From Formosa haliotis (GTDB lineage: Bacteria; Bacteroidota; Bacteroidia; Flavobacteriales; Flavobacteriaceae), in NCBI RefSeq assembly GCF_001685485.1, contig NZ_BDEL01000001.1, forward strand, positions 2,663,501-2,727,500: a stretch of DNA of 64,000 nt. The letters run 5' to 3'. The notes under the pieces are model-generated. The model was not told where the DNA came from and did no database searches. It was given only the letters and a program-made list of their open reading frames with translations. The position numbers and the translations under genes were made by a program. Shown piece by piece: positions 43,573-52,628 of the stretch (position 1 is its first letter; every line of letters starts with the position of its first letter).

Positions 43573-45597
43573 ATGTCTGAAGAAACAAAATCACTCAATT
43601 TTATTGAACATATTATAGAAAACGATTTAAAAAATGAAGTTACTCAAGATGAACTTCGTTTTCGTTTTCCACCAGAACCTAACGGATATTTACATATTGG
43701 TCATACCAAAGCTATTGGGATTAGTTTTGGATTAGGAGAGCGTTATAATGCGCCTGTTAATTTAAGATTCGATGATACTAATCCGGCTAAAGAAGAGCAG
43801 GAGTATGTAGATGCCATTAAAGAAGATGTATCTTGGTTAGGTTATACTTGGGATAAGGAAGTGTATTCTTCAGATTATTTTCAGCAATTACACGATTGGG
43901 CCGTACAACTTATAAAAGATGGAAAAGCGTATGTGGATTCGCAATCTTCTGAAGCTATGGCCGAACAAAAAGGAACTCCTACTCAACCTGGTATTGATGG
44001 ACCTTATAGAAACAGAACGGTTGAAGAGAATTTAGATTTATTCAGCCGCATGAAAGCTGGAGAATTTAATGAAGGCGAACATGTTTTACGTGCTAAAATA
44101 GATATGGCACATGTAAATATGCTGATGCGCGATCCTATTATGTATCGTATTTTAAAGAAATCGCATCACCGTACAGGAGACGATTGGTGTATTTACCCTA
44201 TGTACGATTGGACTCATGGCGAGAGCGATTATTTAGAGCAAGTATCACATTCTTTATGCTCGTTAGAATTTAAACCGCATAGAGAGCTTTACGATTGGTT
44301 TTTAGATCAACTGGTAGAAGCCGATAAAATCCGTCCAAAACAACGCGAATTTGCCCGTTTAAACCTAAGCTATACCATAATGAGTAAACGTAAGTTACTT
44401 AAATTGGTAGAAGATGGTGTGGTTTCCGGTTGGGACGATCCGCGTATGCCTACCATTTCTGGCTTACGTCGTCGTGGTTACACACCAGCAGCAATTAGAA
44501 AATTTGTTGAAACCGTTGGTGTTGCTAAACGTGATAACATGATAGATGTATCGCTTTTAGAATTTTGTATTCGCGAAGATTTAAATAAAACGGCGCCTCG
44601 AGTTATGGCTGTTTTAGATCCTATTAAACTAGTTATTTCTAATTATCCAGAAGATAAAGAAGAATGGTTAGAAGCCGAAAATAATCAGGAAGATGACAGT
44701 GCTGGATTTAGACAAGTACCTTTTTCGCGTGAATTATATATAGAACGCGATGATTTTAAGGAACAAGCAAATAGTAAATATTTCCGATTAAGTTTAGGAA
44801 AAGAAGTGCGTTTAAAAAATGCATATATCATAAAAGGGGAAAGTGTTGTAAAAGACGAAAACGGGAATATTACAGAAATTCATGCAACTTACGATCCCGA
44901 TACTTTAAGTGGAAGCGGAACAGAAGCCAGCTTACGAAAAGTTAAAGGAACCTTACATTGGGTGTCTATTAAACATGCTGTAAAGGCAGAAGTTAGAGAA
45001 TACGATAGGTTGTTTATGGATGAAACTCCAGATAGCCATCCGGATAAAGATTTTATGGAATTTATAAATCCTGATTCTTTAAAAATTATTACTGCTTTTG
45101 TTGAGCCAAGTTTAAAGGAAGCTAAAGTAGGAGAGCGTTTTCAGTTTCAACGTTTAGGCTATTTTAATGTAGATAAAGAATCGACTCCAGAGGCCTTAAT
45201 TTTTAATAAAACGGTAGGACTACGCGATTCTTGGGTTAAAGAAAAGCCTAAAACAGAAGCAAATACAAATCAGAATAAACAAAAACAAAATCAGCCACAA
45301 CGAAAAGCTATAGATGTTATTCAGCAATTAGGTAAAAAATATACCAATTTACCAGAAGCTAAACAAGAAAAAGTAAAGGCCGAAATTTTAGATTTAGCCA
45401 AGCAAGTGTCTTACGACGAATTAGAGCCTTTATTTGGCACTGCAGCTAAAAAAGTAGGAACACGTATCGCCGCGATGTTAACCTTGCGTGTATTGCTTGA
45501 AAATGGCTTAGAGCGTAATACAGCTATAAATGATTTTATAGAAAAAGGTTTAGAAGATGCAAATGCCTTATTAGTAGAGACTGCAAATACGATTTAA
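43573..45597 (+). CDS. glnS: Glutaminyl-tRNA synthetase with C-terminal extension
   Basis: A class I synthetase of 674 residues charging tRNA-Gln. Signature PEPNGYLHIGH (His41-Gly-His44 region) and the KMSKS loop as MSKRK (270-274); DDTNPAKEEQEY and SHSLCSLEFKPHRELYDWF (read in parts) are GlnRS-specific. The core with two beta-barrels ends near residue 557. A Gln/Asn/Lys-rich linker (about 558-576) then leads to about 100 extra residues, AIDVIQQLGKKYTNLPEAKQ onward, resembling the helical tail of GatB/YqeY proteins, which contacts tRNA. Length therefore exceeds the usual 550-560. A terminator follows. Confidence 0.95.
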   Translation: MSEETKSLNFIEHIIENDLKNEVTQDELRFRFPPEPNGYLHIGHTKAIGISFGLGERYNAPVNLRFDDTNPAKEEQEYVDAIKEDVSWLGYTWDKEVYSSDYFQQLHDWAVQLIKDGKAYVDSQSSEAMAEQKGTPTQPGIDGPYRNRTVEENLDLFSRMKAGEFNEGEHVLRAKIDMAHVNMLMRDPIMYRILKKSHHRTGDDWCIYPMYDWTHGESDYLEQVSHSLCSLEFKPHRELYDWFLDQLVEADKIRPKQREFARLNLSYTIMSKRKLLKLVEDGVVSGWDDPRMPTISGLRRRGYTPAAIRKFVETVGVAKRDNMIDVSLLEFCIREDLNKTAPRVMAVLDPIKLVISNYPEDKEEWLEAENNQEDDSAGFRQVPFSRELYIERDDFKEQANSKYFRLSLGKEVRLKNAYIIKGESVVKDENGNITEIHATYDPDTLSGSGTEASLRKVKGTLHWVSIKHAVKAEVREYDRLFMDETPDSHPDKDFMEFINPDSLKIITAFVEPSLKEAKVGERFQFQRLGYFNVDKESTPEALIFNKTVGLRDSWVKEKPKTEANTNQNKQKQNQPQRKAIDVIQQLGKKYTNLPEAKQEKVKAEILDLAKQVSYDELEPLFGTAAKKVGTRIAAMLTLRVLLENGLERNTAINDFIEKGLEDANALLVETANTI

Positions 45598-45620
45598 AGA
45601 TTACTATTTTTATAATTTAT

Positions 45621-45659
45621 AAACCCTTTTAACGCTGTTTTAAGGGTTTATTTTTTTTA
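45621..45659 (+). terminator. Terminator after glnS
   Basis: Stem AAACCCTT with AAGGGTTT around a 13-base loop, followed by a run of eight T. Confidence 0.75.
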
Positions 45660-45700
45660 TAATGACTACATTTAAAGTAACTTATGAAAAATTAAAGATT

Positions 45701-45913
45701 ATGAAGACACAAGCACAATTACTTAAAGAAATTTCGGAAGTGGTTTGGACGATGGAAAGTGATTACCCAGAAGTGTACCAGTATCTTGATGAAAACCCAA
45801 TAACAATTCCAAATTTTGAAAACCCTAAAATTTCGACTAAAGAACTTGAAAATTATCTGGAAACTTTACATAATATCATAAATAAATATAAAGAAGAGAA
45901 GGGATTAACATAA
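45701..45913 (+). CDS. Small hypothetical protein
   Basis: A 70-residue acidic soluble protein from the ATG at 45701 (the frame opens 39 bases earlier, at 45662, inside the terminator T-run of glnS, which makes that start less likely). It is helical at both ends (KTQAQLLKEISEVVW and STKELENYLETLHNIINKYKEE) with a Pro/Asn-rich middle. No family recognised, no signal peptide. It is a single-gene unit with its own terminator downstream. Confidence 0.6.
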   Translation: MKTQAQLLKEISEVVWTMESDYPEVYQYLDENPITIPNFENPKISTKELENYLETLHNIINKYKEEKGLT

Positions 45914-46083
45914 AGGGGTATTCACAACATTACATCCTAAAATCATGTTCTACATTTTAAAAATATACAACTCGAAATCTCCTGCTATTCTATAAGAAAG
46001 CATAGAAAAAGTGTTTTAATCGTCTCCTTTTTTTAGATGAGCTTAAGTTCCAATACTCCGATTAAACTTCAATCTTAAACTTT

Positions 46084-46119
46084 ATAACCTCTTCATATTA
46101 AATTTAGAGGTTATTTTTT
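46084..46119 (+). terminator. Terminator after the small hypothetical gene
   Basis: Perfect 9-bp stem ATAACCTCT (46084-46092) with AGAGGTTAT (46106-46114), followed by T5. Confidence 0.75.
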
Positions 46120-46193
46120 CACTAATATTTTGCGTTGTTTTAGTTTTTACTACCTTGTTAGTACGAAATTGTTTTACTCATTTAAACGTATTC

Positions 46194-47852
46194 ATGCATT
46201 TAAGAACGCTGATATTAATTATTATAAATAGCCTTATTTTTTTGGTTATTCTAATGCTTTCCATCACTTTTTACAATCAGTTTTCAAAGGTTCTAGACGA
46301 TAGAATATTACTGCAATTGAATTCTATTAAAACCTTAAAACAGATTCAGGTTGAAAACTTAATTAATACCGAGTGGCAGTATTTTTTAAATGATGAAAGT
46401 CAAGAATCTCATCCAGATCTTTCACAATTTGATCTTCCCGAAGCTCTACTTCAAACTACAGGTATTTACGATTTTACTAGCTATAATAAAAATAAGCGTA
46501 GTGCCATTGGATTTGTTTTGCATCGCGATGGAAAAACAAGAGTAGCGCTAATGAATCATCAAAAGATTAAAAATATTTTATTAGAGCGTGCCGGAATGGG
46601 GGAGAGTGGAGAATCGTATTTGGTTGGCGAAGATTTTACAATGCGATCGCAATCTCGCTTTTATCCAGAAAAAATACCTGCTACTATTACGGTTAAAACA
46701 GAAGGTGTTTTAGACGGCTTTTTAGGACAAGATGGACGCGGTGTTTTTCAGGATTATCGTGGTGTAGAAGTTTTTAGTGTGTATAGTCTTATAAGCATTT
46801 CTAAATTAAAACTCGTTATTCTATCAGAAATAGATATTAGCGAGGTTATGGCACCCTTAAAACAATTAAAAATAAGGTTATTGGGACTCATTATTTTAAT
46901 AATGATTATTGCTATTATATTATCTATTTTTCTCACAAACATTATTACCAAACCAATAAATAATATGCGTAGAAGCCTTAACGTTATGGCGGCAGGCGAT
47001 TATAGTCAAATAAATAAAATAGATAAAAGTTCTTATGAAATAAATGAAATGTTTGAAGCTTTAGATTTATTAAAAAAATCGTTACAAGGGGCTGTAACAT
47101 ATTCTAAAGAACTAGGTAAAATGAATTTAAACACGCACTATACACCTAAAGGAGAAAATGATGTTTTAGGTAAAAGTCTTATAAAAATGCGTGATAAACT
47201 GATTGAGTTTAGAAACAAAGAAAATGTAAATAGAATACACACCAAACGGCAATTGGTAGATGGTCTGGAAAACGAAAGGCACCGGTTATCGCGGGAATTA
47301 CACGATGGTATTGGGCCGTTATTAACATCGTTAAAGTTTTATGTAGAAAATAAAGTTGAAGATAAAACGAAGAAGCAGGACATGATTAAAATTATAGATG
47401 GAACGATTTCCGAAATTCGTTTAATGTCTAATGCCTTAATGCCTTCAACTTTAGAAGATTTCGGAATAGGTGTGGCTTTAACCACCTTTGTTAACAATAT
47501 AAAAAACACCTCTGGAATTTCTATAGTTTTTGAAGATTTAACTTCCGAAAATGAAAGTAAAATCACTAAAAATCAAGCCATAAATCTATTCAGAATTGGT
47601 CAAGAATTGGTAAATAATGCTTTAAAACATGCCCAAGCTGAAACGATTAGAATTTCCTTATCGGAATTTGACGATTTTATTTCTTTATTTTATTTTGATG
47701 ATGGCGTAGGATTCGATTTAAAACACGTAAAACTAGGCTCCGGAATTATTAATATTAAAGAGCGCGTAGAGATGTGTAATGGGCACATACAAATACACTC
47801 TAAACCAAGAAATACCACAGTAGAAATTGAATTACCTATAGAACATGAATAA
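46194..47852 (+). CDS. Sensor histidine kinase (Cache-like sensor, HAMP, HisKA_3, HATPase)
   Basis: A 552-residue membrane kinase; the frame opens at a TTG at 46155, but the ATG at 46194 directly precedes the first helix (LILIIINSLIFLVILML). A Cache-like periplasmic domain with GMGESGESYLVGEDFTMRSQSRF (read in parts, about 130-160) is followed by a second helix (about 225-250), HAMP (ITKPINNMRRSLNVMAAGDY) and the NarL-type transmitter with His370 in SRELHDGIGPLL, then HATPase motifs QELVNNALKHA and DDGVGFD and GSGIINIKERVE. The stop overlaps the regulator start by 8 bases, so the two form one system. The ligand is unknown. Confidence 0.93.
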   Translation: MHLRTLILIIINSLIFLVILMLSITFYNQFSKVLDDRILLQLNSIKTLKQIQVENLINTEWQYFLNDESQESHPDLSQFDLPEALLQTTGIYDFTSYNKNKRSAIGFVLHRDGKTRVALMNHQKIKNILLERAGMGESGESYLVGEDFTMRSQSRFYPEKIPATITVKTEGVLDGFLGQDGRGVFQDYRGVEVFSVYSLISISKLKLVILSEIDISEVMAPLKQLKIRLLGLIILIMIIAIILSIFLTNIITKPINNMRRSLNVMAAGDYSQINKIDKSSYEINEMFEALDLLKKSLQGAVTYSKELGKMNLNTHYTPKGENDVLGKSLIKMRDKLIEFRNKENVNRIHTKRQLVDGLENERHRLSRELHDGIGPLLTSLKFYVENKVEDKTKKQDMIKIIDGTISEIRLMSNALMPSTLEDFGIGVALTTFVNNIKNTSGISIVFEDLTSENESKITKNQAINLFRIGQELVNNALKHAQAETIRISLSEFDDFISLFYFDDGVGFDLKHVKLGSGIINIKERVEMCNGHIQIHSKPRNTTVEIELPIEHE

Positions 47853-48477
47853 AATAAAAGTTATTATAGCAGACGACCACGAATTGTTTAGAAACGGTTT
47901 AAAGGAACTACTAATAAAACACGACGATATAGAAGTTGCTGCCATGGTAGGAGATGGGGTTCAGTTTATGGAAACTATAGAAGCTATTACAGATGCCAAT
48001 ATTGTTTTACTGGATCTTACCATGCCAAATATGGATGGTTTTGAAGTTTTAAAACGATTAAAAGATAAGCATGCTTCTATAAAACCAATTGTAATATCTA
48101 TGCATAATGATGGCAATTATATTGCAAAAAGTGCTAAAGCTGGGGCGTATGGATATTTATTAAAAAATACAGATGAGGAGGAGTTAATTCAGGTAATTAG
48201 AACAGTAAGTAGGGACAAAAAATACTTTAGTCCGAGTATTTCAGAAAAGATGATTAATTTTATGTCTGAACACAATGTAAGTGAAAACATTTTATCTAAT
48301 AAGGAAAAGGAAGTTTTAGAGCTTATTTCTCAAGGACTTACCACCAAAGATATTGCGGCAAAATTGTTTGTGAGTACTCGTACAATTGAAACCCATCGCG
48401 CTAATATTTTAAAGAAACTTGAAGTAAAAAATACAGCCGAATTAATTAAAAAAGCAACCCAAATAAATTTAATTTAG
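47845..48477 (+). CDS. LuxR/NarL-type response regulator
   Basis: A 210-residue regulator: receiver domain with the acidic pair in IIADDHELFR, phosphoacceptor Asp57 (VLLDLTMPNMDG), the Thr/Ser position in VISMHND and Lys in YLLKNT; C-terminal LuxR helix-turn-helix (LSNKEKEVLELISQGLTTKDIAAKLFVSTRTIETHRANIL, read in parts, about 147-190). It pairs with the kinase encoded upstream. A likely target is the small repeat-protein gene that follows, since an 18-bp palindrome lies in between; that is inference. Confidence 0.95.
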   Translation: MNKIKVIIADDHELFRNGLKELLIKHDDIEVAAMVGDGVQFMETIEAITDANIVLLDLTMPNMDGFEVLKRLKDKHASIKPIVISMHNDGNYIAKSAKAGAYGYLLKNTDEEELIQVIRTVSRDKKYFSPSISEKMINFMSEHNVSENILSNKEKEVLELISQGLTTKDIAAKLFVSTRTIETHRANILKKLEVKNTAELIKKATQINLI

Positions 48478-48484
48478 TAAGAGC

Positions 48485-48502
48485 ATCCGTATTTATACGG
48501 AT
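48485..48502. promoter_or_regulatory. Palindrome between the regulator and repeat-protein genes
   Basis: ATCCGTAT-TT-ATACGGAT, a perfect 8-bp inverted repeat, seven bases after the regulator stop and about 55 bases upstream of a promoter box. No T-run follows, so a binding site is as likely as a transcript hairpin. Confidence 0.45.
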
Positions 48503-48548
48503 AGAGATTACGTGGTTTTTGTGAACTGCAAACACATGATATCGAATG

Positions 48549-48556
48549 TAACTTTG
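48549..48556 (+). promoter_or_regulatory. -7 box upstream of the repeat-protein gene
   Basis: TAACTTTG matches TAnnTTTG, 25 bases before the ATG at 48582. No good -33 box is found at the usual spacing, which would fit dependence on an activator. Confidence 0.5.
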
Positions 48557-48581
48557 TATAGAACAATTAAACATAGATATT

Positions 48582-48890
48582 ATGAAACATATAACCTTAA
48601 TTTTAGCTTTAGTACTAGCATCTACTACAGCAGCTTTTGCTCAAGACAGAAGTGAATTAAAAGGACCAGAATATAAAAATTACAAACCTTGGCAACATGA
48701 AACGACGCCGAAGTTAATTTATAATGTAACAGAAAAGGAACAGTTAAAAAGTCCTGATTATAAAAATCAGAAACCTTGGCAAGACACTACAGAAACTGCA
48801 GTTGTAGAAATTACTGTAGGATCTGAACGTTCTAAACTGAGAGGACCAGCTTATAAAAATTATAAGCCTTGGAACAATAAAAATCAGTAG
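48582..48890 (+). CDS. Small exported protein with three YKNxKPW repeats
   Basis: A 102-residue protein: signal peptide MKHITLILALVLASTTAAFAQ, then three copies of a 12-residue unit LKxPxYKNxKPW at 26-37, 55-66 and 86-97, spaced by 29 and 31 residues and separated by Thr/Glu-rich linkers. The mature part is basic and aromatic in the repeats. I do not recognise a named family and see no cysteines, membrane helix or enzyme motif. It may bind cell-wall or surface material, but nothing in the sequence proves this. It has its own promoter and a shared terminator, and follows the two-component genes. Confidence 0.85.
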   Translation: MKHITLILALVLASTTAAFAQDRSELKGPEYKNYKPWQHETTPKLIYNVTEKEQLKSPDYKNQKPWQDTTETAVVEITVGSERSKLRGPAYKNYKPWNNKNQ

Positions 48891-48935
48891 TCTGTTATAA
48901 TCTTACTATTTTTTTTTAAATACTTTATTAGTTAG

Positions 48936-48971
48936 AAAAGCCTTAAAACATTGTTTTAAGGCTTTTTTTTA
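48936..48971. terminator. Terminator between the repeat-protein gene and ybjQ-like gene
   Basis: A perfect 14-bp stem AAAAGCCTTAAAAC with GTTTTAAGGCTTTT and a three-base loop, followed by more T. It serves the plus-strand gene and could also serve the converging minus-strand gene. Confidence 0.85.
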
Positions 48972-48996
48972 TGTAGTCAAGTATATCATGTAATTG

Positions 48997-49314
48997 TTAT
49001 AATGACACAGCAGTGCCAGACGCTGTAACCATAAGCATGCCGCCATTTGGGCCAACAGTTTCGTAATCTAAATCGACGCCAACTATGGCATCTGCCCCTA
49101 AATGTTTGGCACGTTCTTCCATTTCTTTTAAAGCAGAATCTTTTGCTTCGCGTAAAACCGCTTCGTAAGAACTAGACCTTCCGCCAACAACATCACGAAT
49201 TCCGGCGAAAAAGTCTTTTATAAAATTAGCCCCAATAATGGTTTCTCCAGTTACTAATCCTAAATAACCTGTTATTTTTTGAGTTTCTAATGTGGGTGTT
49301 GTTGAAATTATCAT
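48997..49314 (-). CDS. YbjQ family (heavy-metal-binding domain) protein
   Basis: A 105-residue cytoplasmic protein of the YbjQ/UPF0145 family. Pattern: [31 protein letters not shown], a Arg/Gly-rich loop [14 protein letters not shown], then [25 protein letters not shown]. Family structures form homopentamers; metal binding is proposed but the function is not settled. It is 16 bases downstream of the SPFH gene and probably co-transcribed with it. Confidence 0.88.
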   Translation of the reverse strand: MIISTTPTLETQKITGYLGLVTGETIIGANFIKDFFAGIRDVVGGRSSSYEAVLREAKDSALKEMEERAKHLGADAIVGVDLDYETVGPNGGMLMVTASGTAVSL

Positions 49315-49330
49315 GCTGTATTTTTTTAAT

Positions 49331-50257
49331 TTATTCTAATTCTTTATTCTTCTTTTTAGATTCTTTCATGGCTTCACCAATTTGATTACTAGCTACAAAA
49401 CTAGCGACCATATCGTTTAACATATTACTTCCCGCTTGAGGAGAATTAGGTAATAATATTAAATTACTATTGGTTTCTTCTCCTAAAGATTGTAGCGTAT
49501 CGTAGTGTTGTGTAACCACAATTAAAGCAGAAGCTTCTTGCGAATTAATACCAACACGATTTAAAACTTCTACAGATTCTTCTAAACCGCGAGCAATTTC
49601 ACGACGTTGGTCGGCAATACCTTGTCCTTGTAAGCGCTTGCTTTCTGCTTCGGCTTTTGCTTTTTCAACAATAAGTATACGTTGTGCATCACCTTCAAAC
49701 TGCGCGGCAATCTTTTCACGTTCGGAAGCATTAATACGGTTCATGGCCGCTTTAACCTGTGCGTCTGGATCAATATCTGTTACAAGAGTTTTAATAATGT
49801 CGTATCCATAATCTAACATAGCATCGTTAAGCTCTGTTTTTACGGCAATAGCAATATCATCTTTTTTAACAAATACATCGTCTAATTTCATTTTAGGAAC
49901 TTCGGCACGAACCACATCAAAAACGTAAGATGTAATTTGATCGTGAGCGTAATCTAGTTTATAAAAGGCATCGTATACTTTTTCTTGAATTACTTTAAAC
50001 TGTACAGAAATTTTTAATCGAACAAATACGTCGTCTAAGGTTTTTGTTTCAACAATAACATCTAATTGCTGAATTTTTAAACTCATGCGTCCTGCTACGC
50101 GATCAATAATAGGAATTTTAAATTGTAAACCAGAATGGCGAATACTTTGAAATTTTCCGAAGCGTTCTATAATGGCGGCAGACTGTTGTTTTACGGTAAA
50201 AAAGGATAGTATTAAAACTACTATCGCAAGAAAGATAAAAGGAAATAAAATGGGCAT
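49331..50257 (-). CDS. SPFH/Band 7 domain protein (stomatin/HflK-like)
   Basis: A 308-residue membrane-anchored protein: one N-terminal helix (about 3-21), then the SPFH domain ([29 protein letters not shown], read in parts), a coiled coil rich in Ala, Glu and Arg ([27 protein letters not shown], about 185-230) and a tail with [17 protein letters not shown]. Such proteins form large ring or cage oligomers in membranes and organise proteases or lipids. There is no NfeD partner next to it; a YbjQ-type gene follows. Confidence 0.9.
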   Translation of the reverse strand: MPILFPFIFLAIVVLILSFFTVKQQSAAIIERFGKFQSIRHSGLQFKIPIIDRVAGRMSLKIQQLDVIVETKTLDDVFVRLKISVQFKVIQEKVYDAFYKLDYAHDQITSYVFDVVRAEVPKMKLDDVFVKKDDIAIAVKTELNDAMLDYGYDIIKTLVTDIDPDAQVKAAMNRINASEREKIAAQFEGDAQRILIVEKAKAEAESKRLQGQGIADQRREIARGLEESVEVLNRVGINSQEASALIVVTQHYDTLQSLGEETNSNLILLPNSPQAGSNMLNDMVASFVASNQIGEAMKESKKKNKELE

Positions 50258-50635
50258 AGCGATGATTTTAAACAGTTAGTAAAATTTGTTATTAAATTTA
50301 ATGTATTATTTTGATTCTGATAGCAATTCAACTCCAAAACTGAAATAAACTCCAAAATAGACTTTTAATTTTTGATTTAAATTGTCGGTTTAAAACAGGT
50401 TGTAAAATGACTTATTAAGATACGGAAAGTCTACATAAAAATTAAGAGAATTTTTAGGTCAATTTCAACTGTTTTTTTTCATAAAAACCGTGTTTAACAG
50501 CGTATTTCCTACGTTCGTAATAAATTCTAAATGCACATTTCTTGGATTAACTGCGTTAAAATTTTCATTCACCCTATAAAATTTTCAATTCAACGTTTTA
50601 AAGCCCGGTATCTCTGTGTTTAGCAACGATTTAAA
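50258..50635. other. Divergent intergenic region between SPFH and M36 protease genes
   Basis: About 400 AT-rich bases without a gene. It carries the promoter box of the protease gene at its right end; I found no other clear signal. Confidence 0.4.
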
Positions 50636-50643
50636 TATATTTG
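50636..50643 (+). promoter_or_regulatory. -7 box upstream of the M36-type protease gene
   Basis: TATATTTG matches TAnnTTTG, 26 bases before the ATG at 50670. Confidence 0.45.
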
Positions 50644-50669
50644 ATTAGCTATTAATCAAATCTACAGTT

Positions 50670-52478
50670 ATGATTCACAGAATTTTACATCTGCTGGGTT
50701 TTGTAATTTTATCGACTCAAATTACCTACTCTCAAACACCAAATGAAGTGATTGCTTCAGAATGGTTATATTCAAATTTTCAAAATTTACAATCGCAAAG
50801 AACCTACGAACTTCGAAAAGATTTTAATCAAAAAGGGTCTGCTGGAGAAACCATTCGTTATGGTCAATATGTTAATAATGTGCCAGTTTATAATGTAAGT
50901 GTTGCAGTTCATGTTTCTCCAAATAGCGAAGTTACTTATCATTCAGGATCGTTTAATAATACCATTTCTAAAATTAATACAGAACCTAATATAACATCAG
51001 ATGAAGCCATTAATTTGGCCGCAAAAGCTTTAGGTATAGAAAAAACAATTACTCAAAAGGAATCGAAACTTTTTGTACACGAAATTGATGGAGCTACTAA
51101 ATTGGTGTACCGCGTAACAACAAATTCTAAAACTTTAAATGGGTTTTGGGAAACCATTATAGATGCCAAAACATCGGAAATACTTAGTAAAAAAGATATT
51201 GCTCACTATCACCACGACCATGATTCTGGAGACGATTCAGATTTAAATGGAATGGATTTAATAGAGGCTAAAGGGAAAATTTTTAACCCGGATCCTTTAT
51301 CATCTACAGGAGAAATTTATGGAGGTGCTTTTGTAGATAATAACGATAGTACCAATGAATATTTAGATAATGCCAGAACCGATGTGTCTTTTAAAATTTT
51401 AAATAGTGAGAATGGAATATTTAAATTAAAAGGAAAGTATTTAGAAATAAAAGAGATTCAGAACCCAGAAACGGGTTTGTTTGAGCAAGATTCACCAGAT
51501 TTTTCTTTTACACGCGATCAAGATGGTTTTGAAGCTGTAAATGCTTATTATCATATCGATAGAAGCATGAGATATATTAATGAAACTTTAGGTATCCCAT
51601 TAAAATCTATGTATCATGATGGTCTTATTTATTATGATCCGCATGCGTTTAACGGTTCTGATAATTCATCATATGGTGGAGGTATTTTAAAATTCGGAAC
51701 AGGTGGGGTAGATGATGGTGAAGATGCCGATGTTATTATACACGAATTAGGTCATGGTATTCACGAATGGTTAATTAAAGGAGGAATCTCTCAAACCGAA
51801 GGACTAAGTGAAGGCTTTGGCGATTATTGGGCACAATCGTACAGCAGAGGTATAGAAGGTTCTAATAGTTCGCGATCTAGTAGTGCTTACCATAATATTT
51901 TTAAATGGGATGGACATAACGAATTTTGGGGTGGTCGTGTAACCAATTACGATGCGAAATACCCTGAAGGTTTAACTGGTAAAATTCATAAAGACGGACA
52001 AATTTTTGCAAGTACTTTAATGGAAGTTTGGGATTATTTAGGAAAAGTAACCACCGATAAAATTGTGTTAGAAGGTTTAGCAATGACAACCAATAGTTCT
52101 ACGCAAGCAGATGCCATCGCAGCCATTAGGCAAGCAGCTATAGATATGAATTTAGGCTGTACAGATATAGAATTTATTACTACCGTTTTTAATGATAGAG
52201 GATACGGTTTAGATGCTTACGAGTGTAATAAATTAAGTGTAGATGAAAATGTTATTGCAAGAATACAATTGTACCCAAATCCAGCACAAACCACTATTGC
52301 GTTTAAAAATATTATAGATGAACATCGCATAACTATTTACAATATGATGGGGCAGAAAATATTAAGCAAAACCATTACACGCGCTAATAATGCGGTAAAT
52401 GTTTCAACTTTATCTAAAGGGATGTATGTAGTGTCTTTCGAAAATTATACAAGTAATTTTAAATTTATTAAGCAATAA
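50670..52478 (+). CDS. M36-type (fungalysin-like) metallopeptidase with T9SS sorting domain
   Basis: A 602-residue secreted zinc protease. Signal peptide (about 1-22), FTP-type propeptide (QKGSAGETIRYGQYVNNVPVYN onward, read in parts, about 50-170), then the catalytic domain with His358-Glu359-x-x-His362 (HELGHGIHEW) and Glu381 in EGLSEGFGDYW. The C-terminal 75 residues are a type A T9SS sorting domain: LYPNPAQTTI, ITIYNMMGQKIL, VSTLSKGMYVVSFEN and a final KFIKQ. The protein is therefore exported across the outer membrane by the type IX system. Assignment to M36 rather than M4 rests on the EGxxEGxGD context. Confidence 0.92.
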   Translation: MIHRILHLLGFVILSTQITYSQTPNEVIASEWLYSNFQNLQSQRTYELRKDFNQKGSAGETIRYGQYVNNVPVYNVSVAVHVSPNSEVTYHSGSFNNTISKINTEPNITSDEAINLAAKALGIEKTITQKESKLFVHEIDGATKLVYRVTTNSKTLNGFWETIIDAKTSEILSKKDIAHYHHDHDSGDDSDLNGMDLIEAKGKIFNPDPLSSTGEIYGGAFVDNNDSTNEYLDNARTDVSFKILNSENGIFKLKGKYLEIKEIQNPETGLFEQDSPDFSFTRDQDGFEAVNAYYHIDRSMRYINETLGIPLKSMYHDGLIYYDPHAFNGSDNSSYGGGILKFGTGGVDDGEDADVIIHELGHGIHEWLIKGGISQTEGLSEGFGDYWAQSYSRGIEGSNSSRSSSAYHNIFKWDGHNEFWGGRVTNYDAKYPEGLTGKIHKDGQIFASTLMEVWDYLGKVTTDKIVLEGLAMTTNSSTQADAIAAIRQAAIDMNLGCTDIEFITTVFNDRGYGLDAYECNKLSVDENVIARIQLYPNPAQTTIAFKNIIDEHRITIYNMMGQKILSKTITRANNAVNVSTLSKGMYVVSFENYTSNFKFIKQ

Positions 52479-52500
52479 GATATTCAAATATATAGCACAA

Positions 52501-52588
52501 AAAAGAGACCGACTAAAAAGTTAAGTTTTCGTCAACCTGAACTTAATTCAGAATGAACGATTTTATACTTTTTAAACAGCCTCTTTTG
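52501..52588. repeat. Nested inverted repeats between converging genes
   Basis: Several complementary pairs are nested: AAAAGAG with CTCTTTT (to 52588), TAAAAAGT (52515-52522) with ACTTTTTA (52568-52575), TTAAGTT (52522-52528) with AACTTAA (52541-52547), and CTGAA-cttaa-TTCAG (52538-52552). The middle, GTCAACCTGAACTTAATTCAG (read as GTCAACCTGAA and CTTAATTCAG), resembles a dispersed repeat common between genes of Bacteroidetes. It probably also ends transcription from both sides. Confidence 0.55.
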
Positions 52589-52628
52589 GATTGTATTGGC
52601 TTGGAATCTAGGCTTTTATTTGAAAGGA

